From the NCBI GenBank assembly GCA_946807835.1, contig OX327695.1, forward strand, positions 26,394,501 through 26,458,500: a stretch of DNA of 64,000 nucleotides, read 5' to 3'. Positions 49,747 through 62,900 of this stretch are shown here, in pieces. The notes below the pieces were generated by a model. It saw only the letters and a program-made list of their open reading frames with translations, did no database searches and had not been told where the DNA came from. This stretch comes from Ailanthus altissimus. Taxonomy: Eukaryota; Streptophyta; Magnoliopsida; Sapindales; Simaroubaceae. The first letter of the stretch is position 1. Every line of letters begins with the position of its first letter. The translations under genes and the position numbers were made by a program.

Positions 49747-50177
49747 TATATTGAATCAAGAAGACAAAGGTAGCGAACACGAAGCCCAACAAATTACCAA
49801 GAACAAACCTCGACAAACACAAAGATTGAAGTAAGATGGGTCCAAATGAAGCACAGAACAAGAAGGACCGCAAAGGAGGACAATCGGGAGAAATTCGGCC
49901 GGCGAAGGATGACATATGCACCTTCACACGTTGGCACGTGGGAAGTGTCGCAGAATGATGGGGCGGCGCGTGCAAGTCACACATGAGAATTTCGGAGACC
50001 GGACTTCGGGTTTTGTAGATTGGCGGCTGGGCTTTCTAGCTAAGGGGGCAGTGAGAACCAAAGACAACTCCAATTAGGGTTTCCGAAATGGAACCCAAAT
50101 AGATACTATTTAAGTTGTGTTTATGCACAATACCCAAAAAAAAAAAAAAAACTTAATTTCGAATTTGAAAAACTAAT
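49747..50177 (-). other. Copia-2 untranslated leader
   Basis: About 430 bases between the gag ATG and the primer-binding site. No coding match is seen; the 81-codon minus frame at 49739-49984 has no recognised domain and ends at the gag start. Confidence 0.5.
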
Positions 50178-50189
50178 GCTCTGATACCA

Positions 50190-50343
50190 TATTACTTTAA
50201 GATGAAAAAGAGAATTATTTCTCATATCTTTCATTGAAAAGAATGATGTATTTATATACAAAACTGTCTATCTATCTTAAGTAATTATATACAATTAAAA
50301 ATTAGATAAATGCTAATCGACAACTATACATTTATAGCTAACA
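50190..50343 (-). repeat. Copia-2 5' LTR
   Basis: Follows the primer-binding-site complement at 50178-50189 and ends AGCTAACA before the ATGAC target duplication. Confidence 0.9.
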
Positions 50344-51268
50344 ATGACGGCTCATACTAAATCCCTCAACATAACCATTTTAGGATGTTTCTCGTAATAT
50401 AGCTTTCATTTTAAAAAAACAGAATTGTATCAAAATCATATATTTTGATCATATGATGTTCAAGTATATTTTGAAAGACGGGATCAGTGAGCCTATGTTA
50501 GTGTAATATCTATTTAATAGAAATAGAAGCTTCGTTTTATTTCACATACTTGTAGTATTTGTTTTCATTCTAATTCACCCTTGACCATCGGTGTATGAAT
50601 TGATGAATCTGGTTAGAAGTGAAACCAAACTAAGTTGTGTTTAAGTTAGGTTGGAGTTATTAAATTAACTATACAAAGGAGCTATCTTTTTAAAAACTGA
50701 AATCTTAGTACAATGAAAACATTATTCTGTCTGCAGAGCCAAATGGTTTTGTAGTAACAGTTAAAAGATGGTTAAAATGGACGTTAGTGAAGTGATGTAT
50801 TTGACCGATTTGCAAACTGTGATTAATTTGAATTTTAGTTAAAAGGAAGGAATTGGAGCATTTTTCAACCGATCTAAACTACCTTTTAGTAATTTGAACA
50901 TTGTGTTGATGCAAACCCAAACGGTCAGGATTGGTGAAATGATCTTAGTGACTGCTTTTAGATCTTTTATTTATTTTTTCGGCTGTCTGCAAAGTGTTAC
51001 AATTAATGTGACAACCATATATATAGCCAGGTAGGTTGTTTGTCTTGGCAAACAGGCGTAAAACGATTTAGTAAAATCATTATAATTACTTTTGCAAGGA
51101 TATGTGTTGTGTTTTTGGACACCTCCTTTGGACGCAGCTATCCGCAAGGAAATGTGAAATTCTAACATATATACAATCAAAGTGGTATAAAAGGTGAATG
51201 TAATATAATATCAGGGTGATCATTGCTCAATTACAATTTCTGAGTAATTACATCTTATTCATTATTTT

Positions 51269-51476
51269 TGTGAGAAATATAAAAATAGTATATTTTATTA
51301 TAAAATATAAAGCTGTACAACGAAATTTTTATATAGACTATAATTTTATTACAAAATAAAAAAATAACATACATAAGAAAATAAAATTTATATTAATAAC
51401 ATGTATATATGGTAGGAGGGTATAAAAAAATTATTTTGAAATCATTTTAAAATAATTTTAGAATTATTCTTTGATA
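51269..51476 (-). repeat. Copia-3 3' LTR
   Basis: Matches 55882-56087 along its length; ends TTGATA next to the polypurine tract. Confidence 0.85.
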
Positions 51477-51534
51477 TCTCCCTTCCCCCGTCAAACTTAA
51501 GATAGTACAGTAAAAACAAGTTTGAGTTTGGAGA

Positions 51535-54500
51535 TTAGAGTATGAAAATGGCATGGAAGAAGAGATTTGGTAAAAATATCAACAGGTTGCTCTTCATATG
51601 AGATGAAGTGGAGCATGATAGTGTCTTGAGAAACGTGTTACCGAACAAAGTGACAATTTGTTTCAGTATGTTTAATTCGTTCATGAAACATATCATTGTG
51701 GACAATTTGGATAGCACTTTGATTGTCACAATAAAGAAGTGTAGCTCCAGTGTGAGAAATACCCATATTTTCAAGAAGTCAGCGGAGCCAGACAATTTCT
51801 TGGGTAGTATCTGCAAGAGCACGATATTCAGCTTCAGTACTTGAGCGAGCAGTAGCTGTCTGTTTCTTATTTTTCCACGAAAGAAGAGAATCACCCAAGA
51901 AAAGACAAAATCCAGTAGTTGATCGATGATTCGTAGGATCATTCGCCCAATTCGCATCAGCGTAAGCTCGTAACACAAGAGTAGAATGAGCCGAAAAATA
52001 GAGACCGTGAAAAAGTGTACATTTGAGATAACGTAGGATATGAAGAACTGTTGCATAATGAAAGGTATGAGGAACGACCATAAATTGACTTACAACATGA
52101 ACAACATGAGCAATGTTTGGACAAGTAACTGTAAGGTAGATCAAACTACTAATTAATTGACGATAGAGGGTAGCATCATTGAGAAGAGTACCATCAGAGG
52201 ATCGGAGTTTGGCATTAGGCTCTAGAGGAGTGGAGGCAATCTTATTGTCTGTCAACCCAGCTTTAACAAGTAGATCAGATGTATATTTAGCCTGAGAAAG
52301 ATAATACCTAGTAGAATCAGATAGTACTTCAAGGCCAAGGAAATAATTAAGATTGCTAAGATCTTTCATTTCAAAGTGTTGCTAAAAAAAGTTATTGAGA
52401 GTGGAAATACCGAAAAGATCATCACTCGTGATAATCATATTATCAACATAGATAAGAAGAAGAACACAACCTTATGCTATCTTGCGACAAAAAGAGCTGA
52501 GTCATAGGGATTAGACTGAAAATCATGCTGAAGAATAGTTCTACTAAACTTTGCAAACCATACATGAGGAGCTTGTTTAAGACTATATAGAGCACGGCGA
52601 AGCTTACAAACTTTGCCTGGAGAATGTGGATAACTAGGAGAAGGCTTCATATACACTTCTTCAGTGAAATCACCATTGAGAAAAGCATTTTTGACATTCA
52701 TTTGAAATAATGTCTAACCACGAACTGCAGCAATAGCTAATAAACTTCGAACATAAGTAAGTCTAGCAACTGGGGCAAAAGTTTCTTCATAATCAATTTC
52801 ATATTCTTGAGTAAAGCCTTTTGTAATAAGACGAGCTTTATAACGCTCAATAGATCCACCAGATTTAGTCTTGATCTTGTATACTCATTTACCTTCAATG
52901 ACAGTTTTATTAGATGGAAGAGTAACAAAATCCTAAGTATGCAACTTCTCAAAGGCCTGCAATTCTTCTATTATTACTTGTTACTAAACAGGATTAAAAC
53001 TAGCATCGGAATATGATTGAGGCTCATATAAAGAAAGGGTAGTAGAGAAACAGTGATAATCACGAAGTTTAACAAGAAGTTCTCTTACTCGAGATGAATG
53101 ACGAAGAAGGGGTGTAAGGGAGGCCTCAAGGATGTTGAGAGCAGATCCTTTAGACAAGGTAGGAGGCTCAGAAGTAGGCGTCATTTCAACAGATTCACCT
53201 GTATGAAACTCAGAAGGAATATCTGTAGGTAAAGTATCGAAAAAAAAATCAACAGAATTATCTGTAAAAAAATTGTGATATAGGAGGAGACACTGATTTA
53301 AAGTTAGATATAAAAGAAAACATCGTATGCTCGAGAAAGACTATATGACGAGAAACACGAAGATGGTTAGATATAGGATCCCAACACTTATAACCTTTAT
53401 GTTCTATCCCGTATCCCAAGAAGTAACATAATCGAGTACGTGGCTCAAGTTTAGTGTGCTCATATTTTTTAAGTATGACAAAACAAACACAACCAAATAC
53501 TTTGAGGAGTTTGTAATTAGGTGGAGTTCCATAAAGACGCTTATAAGGAGACTTGTTTTCTATATCAAGAGAAGGAATACAATTAATGGTAAAGACAGTG
53601 GTCAAAGTAGCTTCTCTCCAAAAACGTTCAGGACAAGAGGAAGAGATAAGAAGAGCACTAGTAGTATCTAAAATGTGTTTGTGTTTACGTTCAGCTCTCC
53701 CATTTTGCTGAGATGTACCAGGACAAGACCTTTGGCATATAGTATCGTGTTTTTATAAAAGATTTAGAAAATTAGAATCTTTATACTCCATAGCATTATC
53801 AGTGCCAAAAATCTTAATAGGACATGAGAACTGAGTTTTAACCATCTGAGTAAAATCTCGGTAAATTTTAGAAAATTCGGATCGTTGTTTCATAAAGAAC
53901 AACTAAGTATACCGAGAATAGTCATCAATAAAGATCACAAAATATTTGGATCATCTCATTGTGGGAATTGGAGAAGAACCTCATATATCAGAATGTACAA
54001 GATCAAATGGAGTATGAGAGACAGTAATACTATTATCAAAATGTAAGGCTGGTTGTTTAGCTAAAAGACATGTAAGGCAATCATCTTTATTATCAGAAAC
54101 AATACCTAAATGACCGCTGGATACTAGAGATCGGATGCGATTGACTGACGTATGACCCAAATGAAAATGCCAAAGATGTAATAAAGACACTGAAGAGGTA
54201 GATGCTGTAGACAAAGGATATAGAAATGATAGATCTAAAGAAATAAGTTCATACAGATGTTCAACCGGTCTTTGGATCCTGCACACAAAAACCAGAAGCA
54301 GTAAACAATACATTAAGACTAAGTTTGTATAATTGACCAACAGACAAAAGATTTAATGTAAGGTTAAGAATAAAAAAAGTATCAGATACAGAGAGATTAG
54401 GGTAAGACACGTGACCAACATGATTAACTTACATGAGAGAACCACTAACAATTTGAATAGATGGTAAATAGGAATTAAAAGTTTTAGAAGAGAAAATTGT

Positions 54501-54797
54501 AGGATCAGAAGTCATATTATTATAATATGCAGAGTCAAAATACCAAGAAGAATTACTTGAAATATTGGAATAAGCAGAAATTAAGAGTTTACTAGAATTA
54601 AAAAGGAATATACAGAGTAAAAATTCAAGATTATTAGGGGAACAATTCACACTATTCTGTGCAGTAGTAACAGCAGCTCCTGTAAAAGCAGCACTTTGAG
54701 ATGGTTCAGATATGTGGCATGGCTTAGGTAGAGCAGAACCAACAGAAGTACTACACTTATCTATAAATTTCAAAAACTTTTTTTTAACTAATGACAA
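51535..54797 (-). pseudogene. Copia-3 pol remnant (protease, integrase, RT, RNase H)
   Basis: Read on the minus strand. 54797-54429 contains a protease-like SSWYFDSAYYNNMTSD, with DSA where DSG/DTG is normal. 54340-53981 is the gag-pre-integrase zinc region (HLWHFHLGHTS and CLTCLLAK). 53980-53258 is a broken integrase with INCIPSLDIENKSPYKRLYG and LGYGIEHKGYKCWD. RT lies at 52990-52400 (VKNAFLNGDFTEEVYM, SLKQAPHVWFAKFSR) and its YVDD site reads YVDN. 52369-51779 contains FLGLEVL and RNase H with AYADANWANDPTNHRSTTG and ARSSTEAEYRALA. Several stops and frame changes interrupt it. It is clearly a different copia lineage from Copia-2. Confidence 0.88.
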
Positions 54798-55123
54798 TCT
54801 AGTCTCTAAACTTGTATTAATTACAAGTCAACTCCAAAACTTTTAATAATCATAAATTGGCCCCTTAAAATATTGTAATTGTAAAATAGTGCCCTAAACT
54901 TTTCTAAAATTACAAAAATAACCCATAAAAAATATTATAATTGCAAAAATGCTCCAATTTTTTTGGAAATTTCAAACAAACCCTAAAAAAATAGAAAGTT
55001 ACGATCTGAACTGGAAATACTAAAAAGTTTGCAAACAGGCCCTTAACAGGAATCAGTGAACTTCAGATGGCGCGTCCAGCTTGCTCCGACCTCCAATTAA
55101 GGTAAACTCGGCGGCGTTTGAAC

Positions 55124-55690
55124 GGCCGGTGACTGAGGATTATTTTGGTCTGGGCGGTGTCGGTCACGTGGCCATATAACGACCGGGATCTGAAGTGAAA
55201 GTGATTGGTAGCAGTGATGTTCTGGCGGCGCGTCCGGCCGTTTCTGACCTCAGATTGGCATATCATCGGCGGCATTGAACGGCCGATGACTGAGAATTCT
55301 TTTGGTGTGGGCGGTGTCGGTCACGTCGTTGCAGAAAGGCCGGGATTTGAAGTGACAGTGGCCACCCCGGTGGCAGTGGTGTTCCGGCGGCACGTCCGGC
55401 CGGTGACTGAGGATTATTTTGGTCTGGGCGGTGTCGGTCACGTGGCCATATAACGACCGGGATCTGAAGTGAAAGTGATTGGTAGCAGTGATGTTCTGGC
55501 GGCGCGTCCGGCCGTTTCTGACCTCAGATTGGCATATCATCGGCGGCATTGAACGGCCGATGACTGAGAATTCTTTTGGTGTGGGCGGTGTCGGTCACGT
55601 CGTTGTAGAAAGGCCGGGATTTGAAGTGACAGTGGCCACCCCGGTGGCAGTGGTGTTCCGGCGGCACGTCCGGCCGTTTTTGACCTCGGA
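55124..55690. repeat. GC-rich 274-bp tandem repeat in the Copia-3 leader
   Basis: GGCCGGTGACTGAGG occurs at 55124 and again at 55398 with near-identical sequence between; a third partial unit continues to about 55690. Inside each unit there are two related half-units built round GGGCGGTGTCGGTCACGT. CpG is abundant, unlike the AT-rich surroundings. The matching open frames on both strands (55205-55453, 55479-55694, 55063-55275, 55250-55549) are by-products of the repeat. Confidence 0.88.
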
Positions 55691-55881
55691 TTGACGCATC
55701 GTCGACGGTGTTGAAACGGCCGAAGGATTCTGAGTAATCTGAGATGGGCGGTGGCTAAGATGGCAAGATTTCAGAGTTTTCCAGTAACTTTTCAAAAAAA
55801 CTTCGGTGGATTTCGTCGGGTTTTGAAATTGTTTTTAGCAAATTTTCGGCTAAACAAAAAAAAAAAAAAACTTTGATACCA

Positions 55882-56087
55882 TGTGAGAAATATAAAAGGA
55901 GTATATTTCACTATAAAATATAAAGTTATACAATGGAGTCTTTATATAAACTGTAACTTTATTACAAAATAAAAAAATAAATACATAAAAAAAATAATAT
56001 TTTACATTAATAACATATATATATATATATATAGTAGGAAAGTATAAAAAAATTATTTCGAAATCATTACAAAATTATTCCTTAATA
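55882..56087 (-). repeat. Copia-3 5' LTR
   Basis: Starts TGTGAGAAATATAAAAGG after the degenerate primer site and ends TTAATA before the ATTTT duplication. A (TA)n tract is included near 56016-56033. Confidence 0.85.
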
Positions 56088-56092
56088 ATTTT

Positions 56093-56754
56093 TTTTAAAG
56101 TGAAATAACAATAACAAATAAGTAAATATTAAGACTTTTTGTCCTAAATCTAAGGAATAACTCACCGTACCTGTAACAACCAATTCGTGGTTGGTATTTG
56201 TTTTACACAATTAATCCAATGGGAAAAGAAGACTAAAATTATATTTGTGTACATTATGTTCTATGCTTAAAGCTTGTGCCTCTTTAAAGGCCTTTCATTT
56301 CAATAGGGGAAGAAAGTGCATGGTTTGGTTGTCGTTTTGGGTACCGAACTTATAGACTTTTACTTAGTTATGGGGTGCATTAGTGAAGCCATCAAAGTCT
56401 TTAATGGTTCGAATGGTACAGTTGATGAAGAAAGTACTGGGGGGATTCCAAATTTCCAATTCCCCATTAGTTTAGTGGGCTTTCTTCATCTTTTGGGACG
56501 TTTATGGAGGATAATCGAAATAGTGGGATCCCCAACACTCCTGTCACACTCAATCCCAAAAATGGCCACCCCGCATGAGTTGGAACTTCGAATCGTATTT
56601 TTGCATCACTCTTATTGTTTAAACTGTATGTTAGTGACAATTCTGCTGCTTACTCTTTCCATAAACAATATTTTCTTTTTCTTTTCTTCGTGCCCGTCAA
56701 GATCAGTCATAGTTCCTTTTAGGGTGAAGTACACAAATGACTTATTTAATTGAA
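56093..56754 (+). other. Spacer with an unrecognised 145-codon open frame
   Basis: The stretch 56160-56720 is less AT-rich than its surroundings and has an open frame at 56316-56753. The translation has hydrophobic runs (LLLTLSINNIFFFFSS) but no family I recognise. There is no clear splice structure or neighbouring exon. It could be chance, or part of an old gene fragment. Confidence 0.2.
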
Positions 56755-57495
56755 TTTTTTAAATAAAATTTTTAAAAGTAATATATTTAGAAGTAATTTT
56801 TTTTTAAAAAAATCATTAATTATTTAATTGTCAATTAAATTTTTTTTTTAAAATAATAGATCGTTTGATTATATAATGTTAAAATTATTTATATGTTATT
56901 AAATTATCAAAAAAAACACTTAATAAATTTTATATTCAAATTTTAAATAATTTAATATTTTTTTAAATATAAATTTAAATTTATTACGTATTTTCTCAAA
57001 TTCAATTTCTTAAATATAAAAATTAAGTAAAATTAATACATACTAATCAGCAAATCAATATAAATTATTATATTTGGTACAAAAATTAAAAATAAAATAA
57101 TACTTCTTTTTATTTTAAAAAATAAAATAATCAATAAAATTTTTGGTAGATTCTTGCAAGAATATGATTATTGTAGAGATAAAAGAGAATTTGAAATATG
57201 GTTACTTTTAAGAAAATATTAAAAATATATTAGTTGGATAAGATTTATTTTTATTAAGGGCATGCTATGAAAATAAAAAAAATATTATTATGGTAAATGT
57301 GACATTATACAAATATTAAAAAAGCTCAAAAAATTTTACTCTTAAAAGTTTAAAATTTGAACTTTTACAAGTAGAGGCAAAATAATTTTTTTAATCTCTA
57401 AAAACTCTTTTCTAATTACAACCAAATATCATCAAAAAATTTAAAAATAATTTTTGATATTAAAAAATTTCTTTTGACCAGTAGAGAAGCCCAAT
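56755..57495. repeat. AT-rich dispersed repeat, copy 2 (pairs with 31480-32130)
   Basis: Same block order and orientation as copy 1. It ends near AGTAGAGAAGCCCAATCAAAC. No coding capacity. Confidence 0.65.
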
Positions 57496-59949
57496 CAAAC
57501 GGGCAGGAAGACACCTAAGAATTTCTTTATCTACCTTTATAATTATAAAAGTGATAAAAACTAAAAAAATCTTTATCAAATAATAGATTTCGTTTATTGT
57601 TACTTTTAAAAGAACACATATCACAAAATTTAGAATCACACGTGTTAAATTTTAATTTAAATATAAATTATACATGTTATAATATAATTAATTTAATTTA
57701 TAATAAAAATTTATAAAATAAATGACGTCTATCATTTTGTAAGAAGTTATAAATGACACGTGTTATTATATTATTATTTATTTTTAATAAAAATCTTAAA
57801 GTAAATTAAATAAAAAATAACTTAAAAAAAACTAAAATAGTAGTGAGAATCATTGGTGACTATCGCCGAACGACAACTAAATACTGGTGATTCATGGTGG
57901 ATTAAATTAATTTCTACATTATTAAAGTCAAAATTTTAAGATATATGCGATGAAGTGATTGTTTTCATAATTAGGTAACTTCACTTTTGGGTGGGCCAAA
58001 ACTTGGGTAGCTAATTTTGTTAACACAATAATTTTGATGAAACTCTTTTATATATTTATAATTTTAATCTTAGAGATAAGAATTTTTTTGTAAATGATCT
58101 AAATTTTAAGTCTATTATCTTTTTTAGTCACAAACTAATTATTTAATTTTTTTTAAAATCAAAAACTCACAAAATGAACAAAATTACCCTTAATTGTTTA
58201 ATTTCATAATTTCTCTTTCTTGACTCTCTTCACAACTAAAAAGGATATCAAATCCTCAACTGGTTAGTAGTGGGTGGTAACAATAACAAGTCATTGTCTA
58301 GTTTTATATTATCATATCCAATATAAGTTTAAATTTTATATTATGGATGTTAATATTGTAAATATATATTATGTAAATTGAAAGTGATCGTAAGAATTTT
58401 GATTTGTAAATAAAGTTAGAGTTTTAAAGACAAGATAATGGATTTTGTGCTAAAATGAATTATTGAAGTGTTTTTTTTTTATGCAATATTATGTAAAATT
58501 TAAGTGTTTGATGTGAGAAAAATCAATAAAAAATATTATAAAGGTTGGTAGTCCACAACGGCACGACGACTGCAAAAAAGATATGGTTTGCACAAAATTT
58601 GCATATGTGTGAATATTGTGTATAGTGCGTACGCAGCCACTAGTGCAACTTCTGCAAGTAGTGTGCACGTGACATTCACGCATTGCACAAATGTTGTGCG
58701 AACTATAAACTTTTATGTAGTTGCTTGCACCAATGTGAAATATTAATATTTTTATATATTTGTTTTACTTATTTTTTTCACATTAAATATTTAAATTTTA
58801 CACATTATTACACAACAAACAATCAAATAATTTATTTTGGCTAATCCAAGTTTTGGTCCACACAAAAGTCAAGCTACCTAGTTGATTAGAAATACATTTT
58901 TGAACATAATCTTTAAAATTTATTAATTTTTTGACATCATATACTACAAGAATATATATAGCAAAAATAAAATCTAAAATATATTATATTTTTAAATTTT
59001 TATAAGTAATTATTAATTTAACATGAAATGAATTTTAAATTTTGAAATAACATAATATACCTAATTTTTAAGTCAAGTTTTTTTTTTTTTTCGGGTGGCG
59101 AAACAAATATCCCAAAGTACGTTATATTGGAGCTAACTAATTTAATTAATAATTTATTTGATTTATTATTAGAATATTAATCTTTTAATCCAATTCAATT
59201 TGAATCTAAATTATCGCTTAAGTTAAGCTTTTACTTAAGTAAACACTAGCATATGGTTGGCGAGATTGTTAAAACGAAAAATAAATCTTAACCACAAATA
59301 CATAATACAGAAAATATGTTAAAAGATTCTTAAAATTTTAGGTAAATTTAGTTTAAGAGAAAATTCTAATTCATTTGATACATTAAAATCTAAAATCCAA
59401 TTTAATTGAGTCTACTAAAAAAATTACAAATCAAGTCAAATTCAATATAATTCAATCTAAAATTATAATAAAACGTGCAATTATACTTAAATGTGTCAAT
59501 GGATTAGATGTTCGAGCCCAAAATAGGTTTTGTATGAACTTAACTTGCCTTACCTATACTATAGGTGCGTCAAAATTTAAGAATATAGCCCAATAACCTG
59601 TTAAGTAATACATGGTGGATGCGTTACAATTAAAAAAAAGAGAGACATTAATAGCCTATTAAGTAATATGTGAACGTAAGTAGTACTTTCAGCAGTAGGT
59701 AAGAATATGGCTACAGTAACCATTTTCTCTCAATTTTACTATAGTAACTCGAGTTTGCTATAGTAATTAAGATTGTAGATTGAAGATTTCTCATTTTTCT
59801 CTCATCTCTAAATACATATTTTCTCTCTAATCTTAGTGGGTTGAAGTTATTAACGATGATCTACCGACAACTTGCTGTCAAGTGCCCCTTTGATCTAGTG
59901 GTTGTTGAGGTCCCCAATCTTAACTTTAAAGATTAGTAATTTATTGCAA
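57496..59949. other. AT-rich spacer, no gene seen
   Basis: Long A/T runs. The only less AT-rich patch (about 58540-58700) has a 64-codon minus frame (58489-58683) rich in Cys and His but with no recognisable fold. Confidence 0.35.
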
Positions 59950-62900
59950 TTTCAAGTGTTACAGACTATTGTAGTTTACATTTGTTTATGCATCTTTTTA
60001 ATATGTGCAAAGAAGAGAGTTTTGGTCTAATTTATAAATGATTTATTATCAGTCTCCTTAGTGATAAGTGATTTCAATGCTATCCTAAGAGTCCATAAAC
60101 AACAAGAAATGATTTTTCAAGCCTATTATTGTGCTAAGATTTTATTGATTCTTGTCAGCTCATAGAAATTCCTTCTTTAGGATTATTTTTTACTTGGGTA
60201 AGGACAGTAATAGTCGGTAGTCATATTGATAGAAAATTAGATAGGACTTTATTCAATCTAACTTGGCAGGATACTTGAGATTTTTTTTCTTGTGTGGTGC
60301 TCCCTCGCACAGTCTCTAATCATTCTCCATTGGTAATTTCTCTTGGAATTTATAATAAAACAAGTTTTAAACCTTTTAAGTTCTAATCCATGTGGACTTT
60401 GTATTCAGGCTTTACGGATACAGTAATTAAAGTATGAAATTCAGTTCCTTGTCACAGATGCCCAATGTTTATGGTTACAAAATTTTTTTATAGGTTTTGA
60501 AATACCACATATGTAAATAGCATTGGGAGATTTTTGGGAATGTACATAATAGTCTAAAGAAAGCTTGAGAAGATTTGACTTCAGTTCAAAGTGATATTGG
60601 TTTAAGGGGGGCCTTAGAGGATTTGCTTAAAGCAGAGGTAGCAACAAAGTTAGAGGTACTGCATACTACACGAATACAAGCTATTTTTTGGCACAACCGA
60701 GCTAGATTAAATGGCTCAAGGATGGAGACAAATGCACCAAGTTCTTCTACTACTATGCAAAATCGCATGCGGCTAAATTACCGCTAAAATGGCTCATGAT
60801 TAATGGTGCTTTGAGTGATAACATGTAAGAGGTGACTGACTATATTGTGAAGTATTATAAAGAGCTACATGCAGAGGTTGTATTTGATGCCACTAGAGTT
60901 TCTCAGGTCTGTAATTATATTCCTTCCCTTGTTTCAGATTTAAATAATCAAGTCTGACCAGTATTATTTTGGAGGAGGAGGCAAGGTCAGTTACTTTTTT
61001 ATTAGACCCTTCTAATACTCTAGAACTGGATAGTTTTAATGGTATGTTCTTTTAGCAATGTTGGGAGATTATTAAAAAGGATGTGGTACTGGGTATTTAA
61101 TAATTTTTTAATAAGAATTTTCTACTTTCAAACTTGAACTCAATTTTTATAATACTGATTCCCAAGATGAATGATGCAGTTTCAGTTAATGTTAGGCCAA
61201 TTGCTTTGGCAAATTTTTTCATTCAAGATTATTACTAAGATCATTAATGATAGATTAACAATTTTAATGTCTAATCTAGTCACACATAATCAGATGACCT
61301 TTATTCGTGGTAGACATATTTATTACTGCATCTCTATGGTATCGGAGGGGGTTAATTTACTGGATCAAAAAATTATTGGTGGTAAATTGGAACGAAGTTA
61401 GATATAGCAAAAGCTTTTGATATAATTAGTCAGGATTTTCTTTTCAAAGATCTTAATTGTTTTAGCTTTAACAACTAATTTATTCAATGGATTTCTATTA
61501 TTCTTTATTCTGTTCGCTTATCTATTATGATTAATGGCACTCTGAAAGGATTTTTCAAATGTGGTAGAAGAGTACCCTAGTGGGATCCTTTATATCTTTT
61601 ATTTTTTTTGTCTAGCTGAGGATACTCTTTTTTATGGTATTCAAAGTTTGTTGGATTCTAAGAGGGTGACAATTCATATTTTATATACAGATGATATTTT
61701 TCTCTTTTGTAGGGGTGACAATAATTCTTTTTGTTCTTTGATAGACTTTGTTCTGCTTTATAGTATGGCATCTAGTTAGGTAATAAATAAGGAGAAAAAC
61801 TTATTCTTCATGGGTAAACATACTGTTAACCGTTGTCAGAATATTTATATTCTTTTAAAGTTCTTTTAAGGCAAACTTGCATTCATTTATTTAAAAGTTC
61901 CATTCTTCAGAGACTGCCCATGCAGCCAACACTTGCAAGTTTTGATTGATAAGCTTTGTGCGCATCTTAGTGGCTGAAAAGGAAAAATTCTCTCAACGGT
62001 TGGTAGAATTGAGCTTGTTCACACAAATTTCCAAGCACCTTGCTACACAGTTTTAATGTATATCTTTAGCCTAGTTTCATTCTCAAGCAATTGAATGGTT
62101 GGGCTCAAAACTTTATTATCTTTGAGGATCATTACTCTCGTAAGATGAATATAATGTCATAGAATAGACTTGACATGCCAAAAAAGACTGGTAGGGTTGG
62201 TCTTCATAGACTGGATTTACTTAATAAGACTTGTCTACTTAAAGATCTTTGGGACGTACACTAAATTGATTCAAAATTCTTGAGAAAACGGTATAATTTT
62301 TTAGATGCAAGTAAGTGATACCTCAAATCTTCTCTTTGGAATGACTTTAAATCTATTCTATCCTATATTTATGATGGGACAAAATGGATCATTAGTAATG
62401 GAATTTCAATTAATTTTTGGTATGATAAATGGCTAGATGAACCCATTTTTTCTATTGGTGGTTTATACTTAGAATATATGGTCAAAAACAAAATTAAGGA
62501 GGGACAATGGAGGATTCAAAATTCTTATTATTCTATTTTTTCACATTTAAGGGAATAGATCAATGATATTATTTTGTCAATTAATAGTAAAACTTATAAA
62601 TTAGTTTGGATTTCTGCTAGAGATGAAATTCTTTCTTTAAAGGAGAGTTATAATTTCTTTAGAAGTGTCACAATAATTGATTCAACTTTATTATCTCTTT
62701 AACATGATTTTTTTCCTCTTAAAATTTCTATATTCATGTGTCGTCTACTTTAAAATCTTCTTCCTACTGATAAATTATTGTAGTATCGTGGTATTTGTGT
62801 TGTTCTAGTTTACTCCTTTTGTATACACGAGACTGAAATAGTTGACTACATTTTTCTACGATGTCCTCAAATTATGGACCTTTGATATTGGTTCGTACAT

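Larger units (their letters stand above)
45487..50343 (-). mobile_element. Ty1/copia retrotransposon, nearly full structure (Copia-2)
   Basis: LTRs of 155 and 154 bp (45487-45641 and 50190-50343) differ at about a dozen positions. The 5-bp target duplication ATGAC is present on both sides (45482-45486 and 50344-50348). The primer site is exact: 50178-50189 is the reverse complement of TGGTATCAGAGC. A polypurine tract (CTTGAGGGGGAA on the minus strand, 45642-45653) abuts the 3' LTR. Inside is a copia polyprotein in the order gag, protease, integrase, RT, RNase H. The outer TG ends have decayed to CG and TA. It inserted into duplication unit C. Confidence 0.93.
45240..51100 (+). repeat. Segmental duplication, unit C (partial), split by a copia insertion
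   Basis: 45240-45486 matches unit B 44720-44930 and unit A 41100-41280. After the copia element, 50349-50930 continues with matches to 44940-45180 and 41690-42240 (for example GGGATCAGTGAGCCTATG against GGGATCAGCGAGCCTATG). It covers only the distal part of the unit and has no copy of the terminal exon. Confidence 0.6.
51269..56087 (-). mobile_element. Degenerate Ty1/copia retrotransposon lacking recognisable gag (Copia-3)
   Basis: LTRs of about 208 and 206 bp (51269-51476 and 55882-56087) begin TGTGAGAAATATAAAA and match throughout. ATTTT flanks both ends (51264-51268 and 56088-56092), a 5-bp target duplication. The primer-site region next to the right LTR reads TTGATACCA (reverse complement TGGTATCAA), a weaker tRNA-Met-like match. 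A polypurine tract (GACGGGGGAAGGGAGA on the minus strand, about 51477-51495) abuts the left LTR. pol remnants fill 51535-54797. The span where gag should be (54800-55870) is non-coding and holds a GC-rich tandem repeat. Confidence 0.9.

Noticed and set aside
55063..55694. Overlapping open frames on both strands with repeated protein sequence
   Set aside because: They are produced by the GC-rich 274-bp tandem repeat, which has few stop codons by composition; no start context or family match.
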